From the NCBI RefSeq assembly GCF_022654015.1, contig NZ_CP073063.1, forward strand, positions 1,550,001 through 1,614,000: 64,000 nucleotides of DNA. Direction: 5' to 3'. Below, piece after piece: positions 33,332-42,792 of this stretch (its first letter is position 1; each line of letters starts with the position of its first letter). The translations under genes and the position numbers were made by a program. The notes under the pieces are model-generated. The model ran no database searches. It was given only the letters and a program-made list of their open reading frames with translations, and was not told the origin of the DNA. Source of the stretch: Brevundimonas diminuta (GTDB lineage Bacteria > Pseudomonadota > Alphaproteobacteria > Caulobacterales > Caulobacteraceae).

Positions 33332-34252
33332 TTGAAGCTGACTGCCCGCCTTTTCAACGCTGACTGCCTCGTCGCCATGACGAAGCTGGCCGACGAGTCC
33401 GTGGACCTGATCGCTGTGGACCTGCCGTATGGAGTGTCGGTCGAGGCGTGGGATAAGATCATCCCGATGGACAAGATGTTCGGAGAGTTCCGCCGCATCC
33501 TCTCCCCCACTGGCAACATCGTCATGACGGCACAAGGCCGGTTCTCGGCCGCGCTGATCGCGGCGGCTCCTGACCTCTACTGCTACTCGATGATCTGGGC
33601 GAAGACGCGCAAGACGCAGCATCTGCATAAAGACTATCGCGTCCTCGCCCAGCATGAGGATGTCTTGGTCTTTGCCAAGGGCGGGATGGGGAACAACGCC
33701 AAGGTCCACCCGACGTATAACCCGCAGGGTCTGACTGAATTGGACAAGCCGGTCACGTCCCGAAACAGCCTTAACAAGGATACGTTCTACAAGTTGAGCG
33801 GGCCGTCCGCGCAGCGGGGTCGCAATCAAACCCACACGAACTGGCCGACGAGCATCCTGTTCTTCCCGAGTGTCGGCGCAAAGGAAAAGGTGAAGGGCAA
33901 GGGCAATGCGCCCCAGACCCAAAAGCCCGTCGCCCTTATGGACTACTTGATCCGCACCTTTTCGAACGAAGGCGACACGGTGCTGGATTGCACCATGGGG
34001 AGCGGCACGACGGGCGTCGCCGCCCTGCAAGCTGGCCGTCACTTCATCGGCATTGAGATCAGCCCTCGGTTCTTCGAGAACACGGAAGCGCGCCTTCGTG
34101 CTGCTGCACCTGATGCAGACTTTGACATCCGCGTTGGCGCGGCCCCTATCGAGCGTTCCACCACGTCGTTGTTGGCCGAAGTGATGGAGCGCAAGCGCGC
34201 CGAATATCGCGCATTCAAGGAGCGCGAGAAGGCGGCGAAGACCGCCGCCTAA
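33332..34252 (+). CDS. Orphan DNA adenine-type methyltransferase
   Basis: A 306-residue site-specific methyltransferase of the beta (N6-adenine/N4-cytosine) arrangement: catalytic motif IV DLPYG first (about residue 30), then a target-recognition region, then the SAM motif LDCTMGSGTTGVAA (about 235) and QTQKPVALMDYLI. The TTG start at 33332 follows GGAG with seven-base spacing; an upstream ATG at 33254 has no ribosome site. No restriction enzyme lies next to it. It probably protects phage DNA or regulates. Its stop overlaps the TerL stop by four bases, tail to tail. Confidence 0.88.
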   Translation: MKLTARLFNADCLVAMTKLADESVDLIAVDLPYGVSVEAWDKIIPMDKMFGEFRRILSPTGNIVMTAQGRFSAALIAAAPDLYCYSMIWAKTRKTQHLHKDYRVLAQHEDVLVFAKGGMGNNAKVHPTYNPQGLTELDKPVTSRNSLNKDTFYKLSGPSAQRGRNQTHTNWPTSILFFPSVGAKEKVKGKGNAPQTQKPVALMDYLIRTFSNEGDTVLDCTMGSGTTGVAALQAGRHFIGIEISPRFFENTEARLRAAAPDADFDIRVGAAPIERSTTSLLAEVMERKRAEYRAFKEREKAAKTAA

Positions 34253-35976
34253 CGCATCCGTCTTCCACGGGCGCGGACCCTGCCCTTATTCAATAGAGAG
34301 CCGACATTCGTCCCGGCGAAGAACTTCTTTTCGAACTCCCGGTCCAGTCTGTCGAGGTGCTGACGCTCGTGCTTTTCCTCATCCGCGTTGAGGTATGGAC
34401 GCCAGTATTCGGCGGCTTGGGCCAGCACGTCGATGCGGTCGTCATGGCGAAGGGCGCCGCGAACGACGGTCATGTTGGTCATTTGGAACAGGCCCCGGCG
34501 TAGGCTGTCTGCCTTGAGGTCTTCACGCACCACGGCAAGGTCGATGACCAGACGGTGTTGCTTCATGACCGGCTCAAGCGCGCCGACGATCCGCTTCTCC
34601 TTCATGCTGGAAACCTTGTGGCCTTCCAGCTTGCAGGGGTGCTTGCGGGCGAGGATCGGCGACAGGAGTTGTCGGAACATGCCGTCGCCGAAGTTGTCTT
34701 CGACCATTACCAGATTGACCTTCTCGTCCCGTGCGATCTCGGCCAGCTTGGTCAGGGTCTCGGTAGACGTGCCGTCCACGAACCCGCCCCACTTCCGAAT
34801 GTAGATGCGTGTCCCGAGGAACTTGGTGACGACGTAGGCCGTCTCATCCTTGCCGGAACCGGAGGGGTCGATGTGCATCACCGAGCCGGTGAAGTCGGAC
34901 CAAAGCTCCGAGACATTGAACGGCCGGTAGAGACGGTCGCCTGACCATCCGACGTTCTCGACATCCTTGATCTGGTATTCGGGCGCGGAGGTCCACGCCA
35001 TGGAGACCGGCCCGCGTCGTGGGTCAACGTCCATGACGATGAGGTCGGAGGTCTTAAGCGGGTAGCGTTCCGCGTCGCTCAACGTCACGTCGAGCATCAT
35101 CTGAAGCATGAACTCGGCGGCGGTGCCGTCCAGTTCGTTTTCGATCAGCTTGGCGTCGGTGAAGCGGTCGGGATCGGTCGGCGCCCCTCCGAGCTTCGAC
35201 AGGCCGACAGGCTCACAAAGCTTGGGGTCACGCTCAATGTCAGCGAGCAGCATCGGAGCCAGTGCGGCCCCATAGTTCGCCAGCTTGTCGGCGAGTGGAT
35301 AGCGGGCGGTCCAGATGCGGACGGTGTAGCCGCGCTGCGGAAGGCCGTTGTAAATCGACTCTGCCGTTTGAGGGGTGCCGAGGACGATGATCTCGGACGT
35401 GTCGAGCGGCTTGATGATGTTCGAGAACTCGCCGAACAGGTGCCGGAGCTTGTCGCGCTGATCCTCGGTCCATGAGTTTCGTGGGTTCTCAACGTCGTCG
35501 CCGATGATGATGTCGGCGCGGTTGCCCGGTAGCTGGCCCGTGATGCCGATGCATTTCACGGAGGGCTGTTTGTCGGCGCCCTTGCCGCCCACGTCGAACG
35601 CGAGCGTCGAGGATTTTTGGTCGCGGCCGGGACGCAGCGAACCCCACAGCTTGTCACCCGCCTCGTGGTAGATGATGCCTTTGATGAGTGAGGCGTTGTC
35701 AGCCGCGCCTGTCTCGCCAGCAGAGACGATTAGGACTGTCTTGTTGTTGTCCTTCCAAAGACGCCAGACGACGTAGGCGCATGTCAGGAAGGACTTGCCG
35801 ATACCGCGAAGGGCTTGGATGGCCCGGCGGGTGGAGCCGCTTTCGAGGAAGCGGGCGATGTCCTCTTGGATGCGCGTCGGCTTGGGGAGGCCGAGAACGT
35901 GTTTCCAGACGTAGCGGACGAACGCGATGAAGGACTGCCGAAGAACGTCGGCGAGCGTCAGATTGGATGAGATCAA
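34249..35976 (-). CDS. Terminase large subunit (T7 gp19-like)
   Basis: A 575-residue packaging ATPase-nuclease, close to T7 gp19 in length (586). The ATPase domain shows Walker A-like ALRGIGKSFL (about residue 55) and Walker B IIIGDDVENPRNS (about 165), with LGTPQ as coupling motif. The C-terminal nuclease has HIDPSGSGKDETAY (about 370, first Asp) and VEDNFGDGMF with DDRIDVLAQA (about 520) as likely metal ligands. It is the last gene of the late operon, as in T7. Confidence 0.93.
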   Translation of the reverse strand: MISSNLTLADVLRQSFIAFVRYVWKHVLGLPKPTRIQEDIARFLESGSTRRAIQALRGIGKSFLTCAYVVWRLWKDNNKTVLIVSAGETGAADNASLIKGIIYHEAGDKLWGSLRPGRDQKSSTLAFDVGGKGADKQPSVKCIGITGQLPGNRADIIIGDDVENPRNSWTEDQRDKLRHLFGEFSNIIKPLDTSEIIVLGTPQTAESIYNGLPQRGYTVRIWTARYPLADKLANYGAALAPMLLADIERDPKLCEPVGLSKLGGAPTDPDRFTDAKLIENELDGTAAEFMLQMMLDVTLSDAERYPLKTSDLIVMDVDPRRGPVSMAWTSAPEYQIKDVENVGWSGDRLYRPFNVSELWSDFTGSVMHIDPSGSGKDETAYVVTKFLGTRIYIRKWGGFVDGTSTETLTKLAEIARDEKVNLVMVEDNFGDGMFRQLLSPILARKHPCKLEGHKVSSMKEKRIVGALEPVMKQHRLVIDLAVVREDLKADSLRRGLFQMTNMTVVRGALRHDDRIDVLAQAAEYWRPYLNADEEKHERQHLDRLDREFEKKFFAGTNVGSLLNKGRVRARGRRMR

Positions 35977-36043
35977 ACAAGGGGTGCGCCGCCCAGCCGC
36001 CCGCCGGTGAAGGCGAGCGGCGGCAAGCGAGGGGTCTTGGGTT

Positions 36044-36340
36044 TTAGTTCGGGGTCATGCCCGAAAGAATCTCGGCGTCGAGGTCGAGATCGGTCAGTTG
36101 AGCCGCGAGGTCTTCGACGACCTTGGAGCCAGCCGGTGCGCTGACGCCGTTGTCCTTGAGGAACTTTAGGGCCTGACTGATTAGCTGTGGCGAGATCGCA
36201 TACGACGGGTCGTTCGGATTCATCTCTGCGCGGAGGTTGGCACGGTCCAGTTCGTTCGACAGCAGCAGCGCGACGAGGCGGTGCATGGTGTCGAGTTCGC
36301 CTTCCGACGCGCGGACGTGGGTTTTGATTTGATCGATCAT
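36044..36340 (-). CDS. Terminase small subunit (T7 gp18-like)
   Basis: A 98-residue protein with SPQLISQALKFLKDNGVSAP, a segment common in small terminase subunits of T7-like phages. It is immediately upstream of TerL and overlaps the holin-like gene by four bases. It should recognise the phage DNA and stimulate TerL. Position and motif support the call. Confidence 0.75.
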   Translation of the reverse strand: MIDQIKTHVRASEGELDTMHRLVALLLSNELDRANLRAEMNPNDPSYAISPQLISQALKFLKDNGVSAPAGSKVVEDLAAQLTDLDLDAEILSGMTPN

Positions 36341-36567
36341 GGCTTCACCAGATCGACAAGGAAACCGGCCAGACCGCCGATTGCTGCTGCGGCGCCCATG
36401 ACCCAGAACTTGGCGTTCTCAAGCGAGCGCGTTCGGGTTTCGAGCGTGTCGTGCCGACCCTGCAAGGTCTCCATGAACCTGATGTAGGTGGCAAGCTGGC
36501 CTTTGATTTCCCCGAGGATCAGCACCAAGGCTGGGTCGGAGTTCGATGTATTTGGAGTGGGGTCCAT
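36337..36567 (-). CDS. Small membrane protein in the holin position (gp17.5-like)
   Basis: A 76-residue protein: charged N-terminus with a coiled coil (about residues 20-52) and one hydrophobic C-terminal helix (FWVMGAAAAIGGLAGFLVDLV). In T7 the holin gene lies in exactly this place, between the fibre and TerS. The topology also fits a class II holin. Direct evidence for pore formation is absent. It overlaps TerS by ATGA. Confidence 0.6.
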   Translation of the reverse strand: MDPTPNTSNSDPALVLILGEIKGQLATYIRFMETLQGRHDTLETRTRSLENAKFWVMGAAAAIGGLAGFLVDLVKP

Positions 36568-36594
36568 TAGACCTTTCGATTGTGGGTATGAGGG

Positions 36595-37059
36595 TTAGAT
36601 CGCGTCGCCAGCCGTGTATTGGAAGTCGAGCGTGAGTTCGTAGCTGCGACCGCCAACGACGACCGAACAGTAGGCTTGCCCGAAGGCTTGGTAGGTGAAG
36701 CCCGTGGGCTGATAGGCTGGGCCTTCGAAAGTTGCCGAAGCACCGCTCCCGTAAGCATCCCCGCCCCACGAGTATGAGGTGGGGGCGAGATAGGGCGTCA
36801 CCGAAATTCCGAACGTGATCCGGTCGTATTGCTGACGGTTCCAGTCGCCGAACCCCATCTGCACCTGCTCGTAGCTGGTGATGATGAGGCGGACGGTGCG
36901 GGAGGATTTGCCCCAGAAATCGTTCGGCATCATCAGCGACCCGGACTGGATGCCAGCCAAATCCCGCACACGCTGATCGGTTAGCGAGAGTTCGCCGGTG
37001 ATCCCGAGTTCGGCTTTGATCTGGTCGATGCTGATTGGCCCGGAAGTTGGGAGAGTCAT
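36595..37059 (-). CDS. Tail-associated protein with LPTSGPIS motif
   Basis: A 154-residue protein beginning MTLPTSGPISIDQIKAELG, a module seen at the start of many tail-tip or fibre-associated proteins, followed by MMPNDFWGK and a beta-rich C-terminal domain with many Tyr/Gly. It probably assembles with the S74 fibre encoded directly upstream: its start touches the fibre stop. Role as accessory receptor-binding protein is inferred. Confidence 0.6.
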   Translation of the reverse strand: MTLPTSGPISIDQIKAELGITGELSLTDQRVRDLAGIQSGSLMMPNDFWGKSSRTVRLIITSYEQVQMGFGDWNRQQYDRITFGISVTPYLAPTSYSWGGDAYGSGASATFEGPAYQPTGFTYQAFGQAYCSVVVGGRSYELTLDFQYTAGDAI

Positions 37060-39857
37060 TAGACCCTCCCTTCCAGCCGACCGATCCGGGCATCGGCGTC
37101 TTTCAAAGCCTCGACAAGCAAGGCCACGACGGGACCGTATTGGACACCCTTGATACCGTCCGCGTCCTCGGTGACGAGGGTCGGCAGAACGGTCTCAAGG
37201 TCTTGGGCGATGAAGCCCAGCGAGGCCATGCCCGACGCGATCCAATCAAACGTCACGCCTTCAAGGGCGCGGACCTTGGACATGGCATCGGTGATCGGAG
37301 CGATGTTTGTCTTAAGGCGCCTATCGGATTCCCCGACGACGGTGTTGGCGCGGACTTGTGCCGAGCAATAGAAGTTCTTGCCGTTGTAGACGCGAACCCA
37401 GTCATTGTCGGACATGTGGAAGCCGCCGCCGTGCTGTTCCCAATAGATGCCCGAGCCGGTGCCTCTGACACGAAACCAGTGTCCGAACCCCGAGTAGACC
37501 TGTGAGGTCGCATAGAAGCTCTGGGTATAGACGTTGCCATTCTCGGCATTGATGCTGCCGCCCATCGTGGCTTCGTTGTTTTCCAGATTGATCGTCAAAG
37601 GCCAGCGGCCATTGACGGTCTCCCATGCCTCCGAGTCGTTGCCAGAGCCACGCAGGAAATGCATGACGTTGGAGTTGACGTGGATCATCGCCGAACGGCT
37701 GTCGGTATCCTTGAAGTAGATGGTCGGCGAACCGCCTCTGATCTTGAGGTAGTTTCCCAGAGTTGAAAGCCCGCTGGTCGCTTCAAGGAAGCCGCCATTG
37801 TCGATGGACACGACCCTCTGATCGTCCGCGTTTCGGAACTCGTGGCCGCCGCGCGAGCGGTAATACGACCGTCCATTGCTGGCGAAGTAGAAGCGTTCGT
37901 TTCCGTCTGTGGTGGTGTTCCAGCCATCGCAGTAGCGACGCATCAGGCCGTTGGCATCGAGGTTTTTTGAGGTCCAGAACTCGTAGATCGTCGCGCCGGT
38001 AGACCACCCGCCGAAGCCCCACTTCCCATCTTCGAACATGCCGAAGTAGGTTCCGTAGGCGCCCGGACGGTGGAACTTCATCCACGCGCCATAGCCGCCG
38101 CCCGACCCCCGAACTTCGAGCGTAGCGAATGCCGCCGCGTCTTGGGGGTTCTGGGTCGAAGAAAACGTCAGTTGCTTTGAAAGGGTCTGCTCGGCGCCGC
38201 CCTCTGTCAAAACGTCGCCGTTCTGTTTGCCGGTCTCGCTGTAGGCGCGAACGTGGTTGTTCGTTCCCCGTGCGGTAAGGTGAAGAGAGGTCGTGGATTG
38301 GAGATCGAAGCGACCGCCAGCCCATGCCAGACGGGCGTGATAGTCAGTCGTGCTATCGGCAGACAGGTCAATGTATGGGCCGTAGCCGTTGCTGTCGTTT
38401 CGTAGTTCGACCCAACCACGGTTCACGTCGGTTCGTGATCCGCTGTCGGCCGGGCCAACACGCAGTTGATCGCCCGCAATATGAGCGTTCGTCGCGATGT
38501 AGAGGCCACCGCTCAAACCATAAAACCAACCGTTCTGGTCGAACCGCCAATAGCGTTCCGAGCCAGCCGCGCCCGTCTTGAGAACCGAATGGTTGCCGTC
38601 TGGGTAAAGAAGGCCGGTATTGAATTTCAGGTTGGTCACCGTCGCCGCTGAACCGCTGGCGATCTTCCCGTTGAGGGCGTCCAGCAGACCGTTAACATCG
38701 GTGATGTTGTGCAGGTGAGCCGTTGCCGGGTAGGTCGAAGGCTTGCCAGTGATCGTGTCCCAAGCATGGACGTGACCCGCCGCCGCCCGGCCATCAAGCG
38801 CAGCCTGTAGGCCGCTGACGTTGGCGATGTCGGAAGGGAAGATCGTCGGACGATCCGTGATGGTCGTCCAAGCATGGACGTGACCAGTTAGCGACCGCGC
38901 GTCGAGGGCCGCTTGCAAGTTCGCAACATCAGCGATGACATGGCCATGGCCGACGTTCGATTTGCCGTCCAAGGCTGATTGCAGCCCCGCGACGTTGACG
39001 ATGTTCGAGGGGAAGAACGACGGCTTGTCCGCGATTACGGACCAAACCGGCGTCACGTCGCCTTGCTCGATGTAGTTGGCTTCGACATTCTTGGCGCCCG
39101 ATCCGCTGTAGACCCAGCGGCGACCGTCCATGGTCGCGACCAGTGTTCCGGGTCGGATGCCGTTCTGTTGGACGGTCGTCAGATTGGTGATGCCGCCAGT
39201 CGAGACGACGGGCGTTTGACCGACGAGAACCGGGATGCGCGCCGGGTCGATCATGCCTTCCAGTCGGGACGAGGCGAGCGTGTCCGATTTCTTGTCGAAT
39301 AGGTTCGGATCGAACGTCGCGGCCAAAGCTGCTGACGCTGCTGCATCCAGAGCGTCTTGAGCCACAAGGGCGGCGTTGTCGGCTACCTCTTCGGCAAGCT
39401 GCTCGACGATCTCGCGATCTTCCGATGTGGACTGCCCGGAGCCTTGAGCGAGTTCGGCCCAATAGCGCGCGTTGGCCTCATGGTTGCCAGCGTGATTGCG
39501 ATGTTCCTGCGCGAGGTTTCGCGCATCGACCGCCGCGCCGCGAGCCGCTTCCGAAAGGATGCGCTGGGCGTCGGAGCGGTCGGCGTGACCCTTCGCCAGA
39601 TCGCGCGCCAGTTCGGCCGCGACCTTGGCAACGGAGGCTTGCGCCGCCGGGCCGGAGGTCATGTCGCTGAACGATGCGGGCGAAGGAACGAGGATTTCAC
39701 GGCCGCCCAAATCCACGAAGGGATAGCGGCCGTCATTGTTGGGTCCACCATCGGCGGACCCACCCAGCCAAGCAGTGACGGCTTTCGTCTGCTGCTCTGA
39801 TTTTCCGATGAGGTCTTCAATCTGCTGGGCGAGAGTGGTGATCGTCAGCCCGCTCAT
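37059..39857 (-). CDS. Tail fibre with S74 intramolecular chaperone
   Basis: A 932-residue fibre. The N-terminal ~200 residues are helical (many Ala/Glu/Gln), then short repeats built on SNVxGLQAALDGK-like units (about 260-400), then a beta-rich shaft. The C-terminus has SDRRLKTNIAPITDAMSKV and LGFIAQDLETVLP, the peptidase_S74/intramolecular chaperone that trims itself after trimer folding (catalytic Ser in the ESDRRLK start). It lies after the T7-type fibre with one 75-residue gene between, so the virion may carry two fibres. Confidence 0.9.
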   Translation of the reverse strand: MSGLTITTLAQQIEDLIGKSEQQTKAVTAWLGGSADGGPNNDGRYPFVDLGGREILVPSPASFSDMTSGPAAQASVAKVAAELARDLAKGHADRSDAQRILSEAARGAAVDARNLAQEHRNHAGNHEANARYWAELAQGSGQSTSEDREIVEQLAEEVADNAALVAQDALDAAASAALAATFDPNLFDKKSDTLASSRLEGMIDPARIPVLVGQTPVVSTGGITNLTTVQQNGIRPGTLVATMDGRRWVYSGSGAKNVEANYIEQGDVTPVWSVIADKPSFFPSNIVNVAGLQSALDGKSNVGHGHVIADVANLQAALDARSLTGHVHAWTTITDRPTIFPSDIANVSGLQAALDGRAAAGHVHAWDTITGKPSTYPATAHLHNITDVNGLLDALNGKIASGSAATVTNLKFNTGLLYPDGNHSVLKTGAAGSERYWRFDQNGWFYGLSGGLYIATNAHIAGDQLRVGPADSGSRTDVNRGWVELRNDSNGYGPYIDLSADSTTDYHARLAWAGGRFDLQSTTSLHLTARGTNNHVRAYSETGKQNGDVLTEGGAEQTLSKQLTFSSTQNPQDAAAFATLEVRGSGGGYGAWMKFHRPGAYGTYFGMFEDGKWGFGGWSTGATIYEFWTSKNLDANGLMRRYCDGWNTTTDGNERFYFASNGRSYYRSRGGHEFRNADDQRVVSIDNGGFLEATSGLSTLGNYLKIRGGSPTIYFKDTDSRSAMIHVNSNVMHFLRGSGNDSEAWETVNGRWPLTINLENNEATMGGSINAENGNVYTQSFYATSQVYSGFGHWFRVRGTGSGIYWEQHGGGFHMSDNDWVRVYNGKNFYCSAQVRANTVVGESDRRLKTNIAPITDAMSKVRALEGVTFDWIASGMASLGFIAQDLETVLPTLVTEDADGIKGVQYGPVVALLVEALKDADARIGRLEGRV

Positions 39858-39863
39858 TCGACC

Positions 39864-40091
39864 TTACTCCTTATCGGAAGCCGGTTCGGCCTCGGAGGAG
39901 GTGTCTTTTTCGAGCGACTGCTGCGCGACCGTGAAGCCGAGTTGTGCGCCTTGCAGCGCGGCCCGGACGGCGGTCAGTTGGGAGTTGATTCCCTCAAGTT
40001 GTTCGAGGGCGCGGGCCTTGCCGGTCAGAAGTTCAGCTTCTTGCTTGACGAGGGTTTGATACTGCTCCGCAGCGGTAGGGGTCTGGGACAT
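39864..40091 (-). CDS. Coiled-coil hypothetical phage protein
   Basis: A 75-residue protein, almost wholly helical (YQTLVKQEAELLTGKARALEQLEGINSQLTAVRAALQ) with an acidic tail. It lies between the two fibre genes, with its stop six bases before the S74 fibre start. It could be a fibre chaperone or linker. No family is recognised. Confidence 0.6.
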   Translation of the reverse strand: MSQTPTAAEQYQTLVKQEAELLTGKARALEQLEGINSQLTAVRAALQGAQLGFTVAQQSLEKDTSSEAEPASDKE

Positions 40092-40135
40092 GCGTCTCCT
40101 GAAAAGGTTTGTGGGGTAGTGATATTTAGCCGTGC

Positions 40136-40157
40136 GACCGGCCCGTTAAGGCCGGTC
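40136..40157. terminator. Hairpin after the T7-type fibre gene
   Basis: GACCGGCC and GGCCGGTC arms around a 6-base loop, in the 72-bp gap after the fibre stop. No T-run follows, so it may be an mRNA-processing or stabilising stem instead of a terminator. Confidence 0.5.
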
Positions 40158-40163
40158 TCATGG

Positions 40164-42716
40164 TCATGCCGTGATGATGGGTTGGTCGCCGCCGCCACCG
40201 CCGCCGCCCGGATCGTAGGGGTCGTAGCCGCCACCGCCGCCACCACCTGACGAACCGCCACCTGATCCGACGCCGCCGCCGGAACCAGTGCCGCCGCCGA
40301 GTGTCGAGGTGTTGTTCTTCATCTCTGTGACCTTGCCGTAGCGGGCGGTCACAGTCTGGGTGGACATGTTCGAGGTGAAGTAGACTTGGACGTAGTAGTG
40401 CCAGTTCCCGCCTTCACCCGGACGGTCGAGGAACTTCATGGGAAGGGAGCCTTGCCATGTGTCGTTCGCCATGCCGGAGCCGTTCAGTTGAACGGTCTGA
40501 AGGACCGTGCCGCCGTCGTTTCCGCGCGAGCGAATAAGCTGCACGACGGCCACGAATGATCCGCCCGCGTTGTGGGTGAAAGTCCCATAGGCGTTAAAGT
40601 CGATGTCGATTGGGCTGTCCGCCTTTTCGACGCCGATCCAAAGGCCATGAATACGGGTCGGGGTGGTGTTGTTGAGCGTGATCGTCGCCGCGTTGTAGGC
40701 GACTTCGGTATTGCTGACGGTGTTGTTGACCAGTCGGGTGTGATTGATCGAGCCACTGACGAGAAGGTCGCCGTAGATTTCGACGTTCGAGTTGAAGCGG
40801 ACCCGGCCGTTGACCAGCGACATGATCTTGACCGGCGCACCCCCGCCCGGAGCCACGAACGACATCTCATCGGCGACAAAGGCGAGTGTCCCATAGGAGC
40901 CGTTGTTGTTCGCCGTGATGCCGGTGATGTGGCCGTTGGAGTTGAGGGCGATGCTCCACCGGGCGTTCAGGCCGTTCGTCACCTGCGTCAGGGTGGTGAT
41001 CGACGCGGTGTTGCCGCCTACCGTGTTCTGCACATTCTGGATGGTCTGTGAGAGCGCACTGTCGGCGTTGATCCGAGCAGTGCGCTCATCGACCACAGAA
41101 GCTGAGACATTGCCGATGGATGTGTCGATCCCCGACAGACGGGTGCCAAGCGTCCAGCCCGGCCCGACTTCGACCCGATTGAGGTCCAGCGTGAAGACCG
41201 ACTGGTTGTTGCGGAAGGCGCCGAGGACGGCGAACTGCTGGGCGATGGCGCCGTCAGCGTTAGCCCGTGCGGTCGCCTCGTTCTGGATGGCTGTCGAGTT
41301 AGTCCCGACCTGCACGGCCAGAGATTGCCGGGCTTGAGCTTCTGCCTGATCGGCTGCAACACGAGCGTTCGTTTCGGTCAGGACCGCCGCTGCGATGTCA
41401 CCGGCGATCTTCGTCGCCAGAGCCGTCCGCTGCGCCGCTTCTGCTGACACCGCGTTGGTTCGGGCCGTGACTTCTGTTGCGATAGCGGCGGTGTTGTCGT
41501 CAGTTTTCGCCCCGACGCTATCAATGCGTTGAGACAAAGATTGGTCTTGGCTGGCCCGCGTGGTCGCCTCGCTCGTGACGAGGGCCTGTGCATTAGTCCC
41601 GGCGGTCGCCACCATCTGGTTCAGGCGTTGGGTGAAGGACTCCGTGGGACCGACGAGAACCTTGTTGAGGTCCAGCAGGAAGGCGGTGTTGTTGGCGTTC
41701 TTGGCGCCCAGCAACGAGAGGGTTTGAGCGAGCGCACCATCCGCGTTTGATCGGGCGGTCTGCTCGGCGGTGATGCTGGCGTCGAAACCATTTGCCCGAG
41801 CTACAAGAAGGTCGATGCGGTCAGCTTGCGCTGACACGGCATCGGCTCGCGCCGTTGCTTCGGAGATGATCTTCGCCGCGTTGTCGTTGGCCTTGACCGT
41901 GATCGCCGAGAGGCGTTGGCCAAGGCTCTCTGTGCCGGAGACGCGGACGGTGTTGAGGTCCAGCACGAAGGCGTTGTTCGCAGCGTTCCGTGCCCCGATG
42001 AGCGCGAGGGTCGTTGCCAGAGCCGTATCGCCAGCGACGCGCTCTTGCGCCTCGTTCTGGATGACGGTGGCAATCCCTGTCCCGTCTTCGAAGTTGACGA
42101 GGGAGTCCACCAGATCGGTGATCGTATCGACGCGGAGTTCGAGGCCCGTCGTCCGGGCTGTGGTGTTGGCCACGATGCCGTCGAGGGTGTCGGTTCGGAA
42201 CGCTTGATCGGCGAGGGCAAATGATTGGTCGAGGATGCGTTCGGCCGAGAGGTCGATGCTGGCCAGTGCGTCGCGGAAACGGTTGAGCGCACCGTCTCCC
42301 ATTTCCGAGGTCAGGATCAGTTCGTCCATGATGGCGTCAGGCGTGGTGACGACGCCGAGGTGATCGCCAAGCCGAACCTGCGCCCGGTCGAGTGAGCCGG
42401 TGTAGAGGTCGTCCAGTTCCTGAAGCCGGTAGAGGTTCTGAAGGTTTGCCCGGTTCAGTTCTTCAGCGGTCAGGTTCGCCCCGTTTTTGAAGTCCACGAG
42501 GGCCGTGCTGATCGGCGTCTCACGACGGATTTGCAGGACGCTGTTTTCGGCCGGAGGCTGACGAAGGCGGATGCGGCTGTCAGAGACCCATTCGAAGAAC
42601 GGGATGGAGCCGTTGAGCGTGACCCGAATGTGGGTCCGGTCGAGGAAGGGGACTGCAAGATCGAACTCTTGCTGGCCTCCCGTCACGATGTATTGGGCGC
42701 GGGTCTGGTGAGACAT
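40164..42716 (-). CDS. T7-type tail fibre (gp17-like)
   Basis: An 850-residue fibre. Residues 1-130 match the T7 tail-fibre attachment domain: QYIVTGGQQEFDLAVPFLDRTHIRV, then ANLTAEELNRANLQNLYRLQELDDL. A long helical shaft follows with at least four repeats carrying LDLNxVxVGxTExLxQRL, each bracketed by Ala/Thr-rich coiled coil. A beta domain and a very Gly-rich C-terminal tail (GGGSSGGGG) end the protein. T7 gp17 has 553 residues, so the shaft is greatly extended. Confidence 0.88.
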   Translation of the reverse strand: MSHQTRAQYIVTGGQQEFDLAVPFLDRTHIRVTLNGSIPFFEWVSDSRIRLRQPPAENSVLQIRRETPISTALVDFKNGANLTAEELNRANLQNLYRLQELDDLYTGSLDRAQVRLGDHLGVVTTPDAIMDELILTSEMGDGALNRFRDALASIDLSAERILDQSFALADQAFRTDTLDGIVANTTARTTGLELRVDTITDLVDSLVNFEDGTGIATVIQNEAQERVAGDTALATTLALIGARNAANNAFVLDLNTVRVSGTESLGQRLSAITVKANDNAAKIISEATARADAVSAQADRIDLLVARANGFDASITAEQTARSNADGALAQTLSLLGAKNANNTAFLLDLNKVLVGPTESFTQRLNQMVATAGTNAQALVTSEATTRASQDQSLSQRIDSVGAKTDDNTAAIATEVTARTNAVSAEAAQRTALATKIAGDIAAAVLTETNARVAADQAEAQARQSLAVQVGTNSTAIQNEATARANADGAIAQQFAVLGAFRNNQSVFTLDLNRVEVGPGWTLGTRLSGIDTSIGNVSASVVDERTARINADSALSQTIQNVQNTVGGNTASITTLTQVTNGLNARWSIALNSNGHITGITANNNGSYGTLAFVADEMSFVAPGGGAPVKIMSLVNGRVRFNSNVEIYGDLLVSGSINHTRLVNNTVSNTEVAYNAATITLNNTTPTRIHGLWIGVEKADSPIDIDFNAYGTFTHNAGGSFVAVVQLIRSRGNDGGTVLQTVQLNGSGMANDTWQGSLPMKFLDRPGEGGNWHYYVQVYFTSNMSTQTVTARYGKVTEMKNNTSTLGGGTGSGGGVGSGGGSSGGGGGGGYDPYDPGGGGGGGDQPIITA

Positions 42717-42738
42717 TGATCCTTTCGTTCACCCACGA

Positions 42739-42768
42739 CGAAAGGCCCGGCCGCGTGAGCGACCGGGC
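42739..42768 (-). terminator. Terminator-like hairpin before the fibre gene
   Basis: GCCCGG and CCGGGC arms around about 12 bases, followed on the minus strand by CTTTCGT. It lies between the gp16-like stop and the fibre start; the T-run is weak. Confidence 0.4.
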
Positions 42769-42792
42769 GATCCGGGTGGATTGTGGTTGGTG

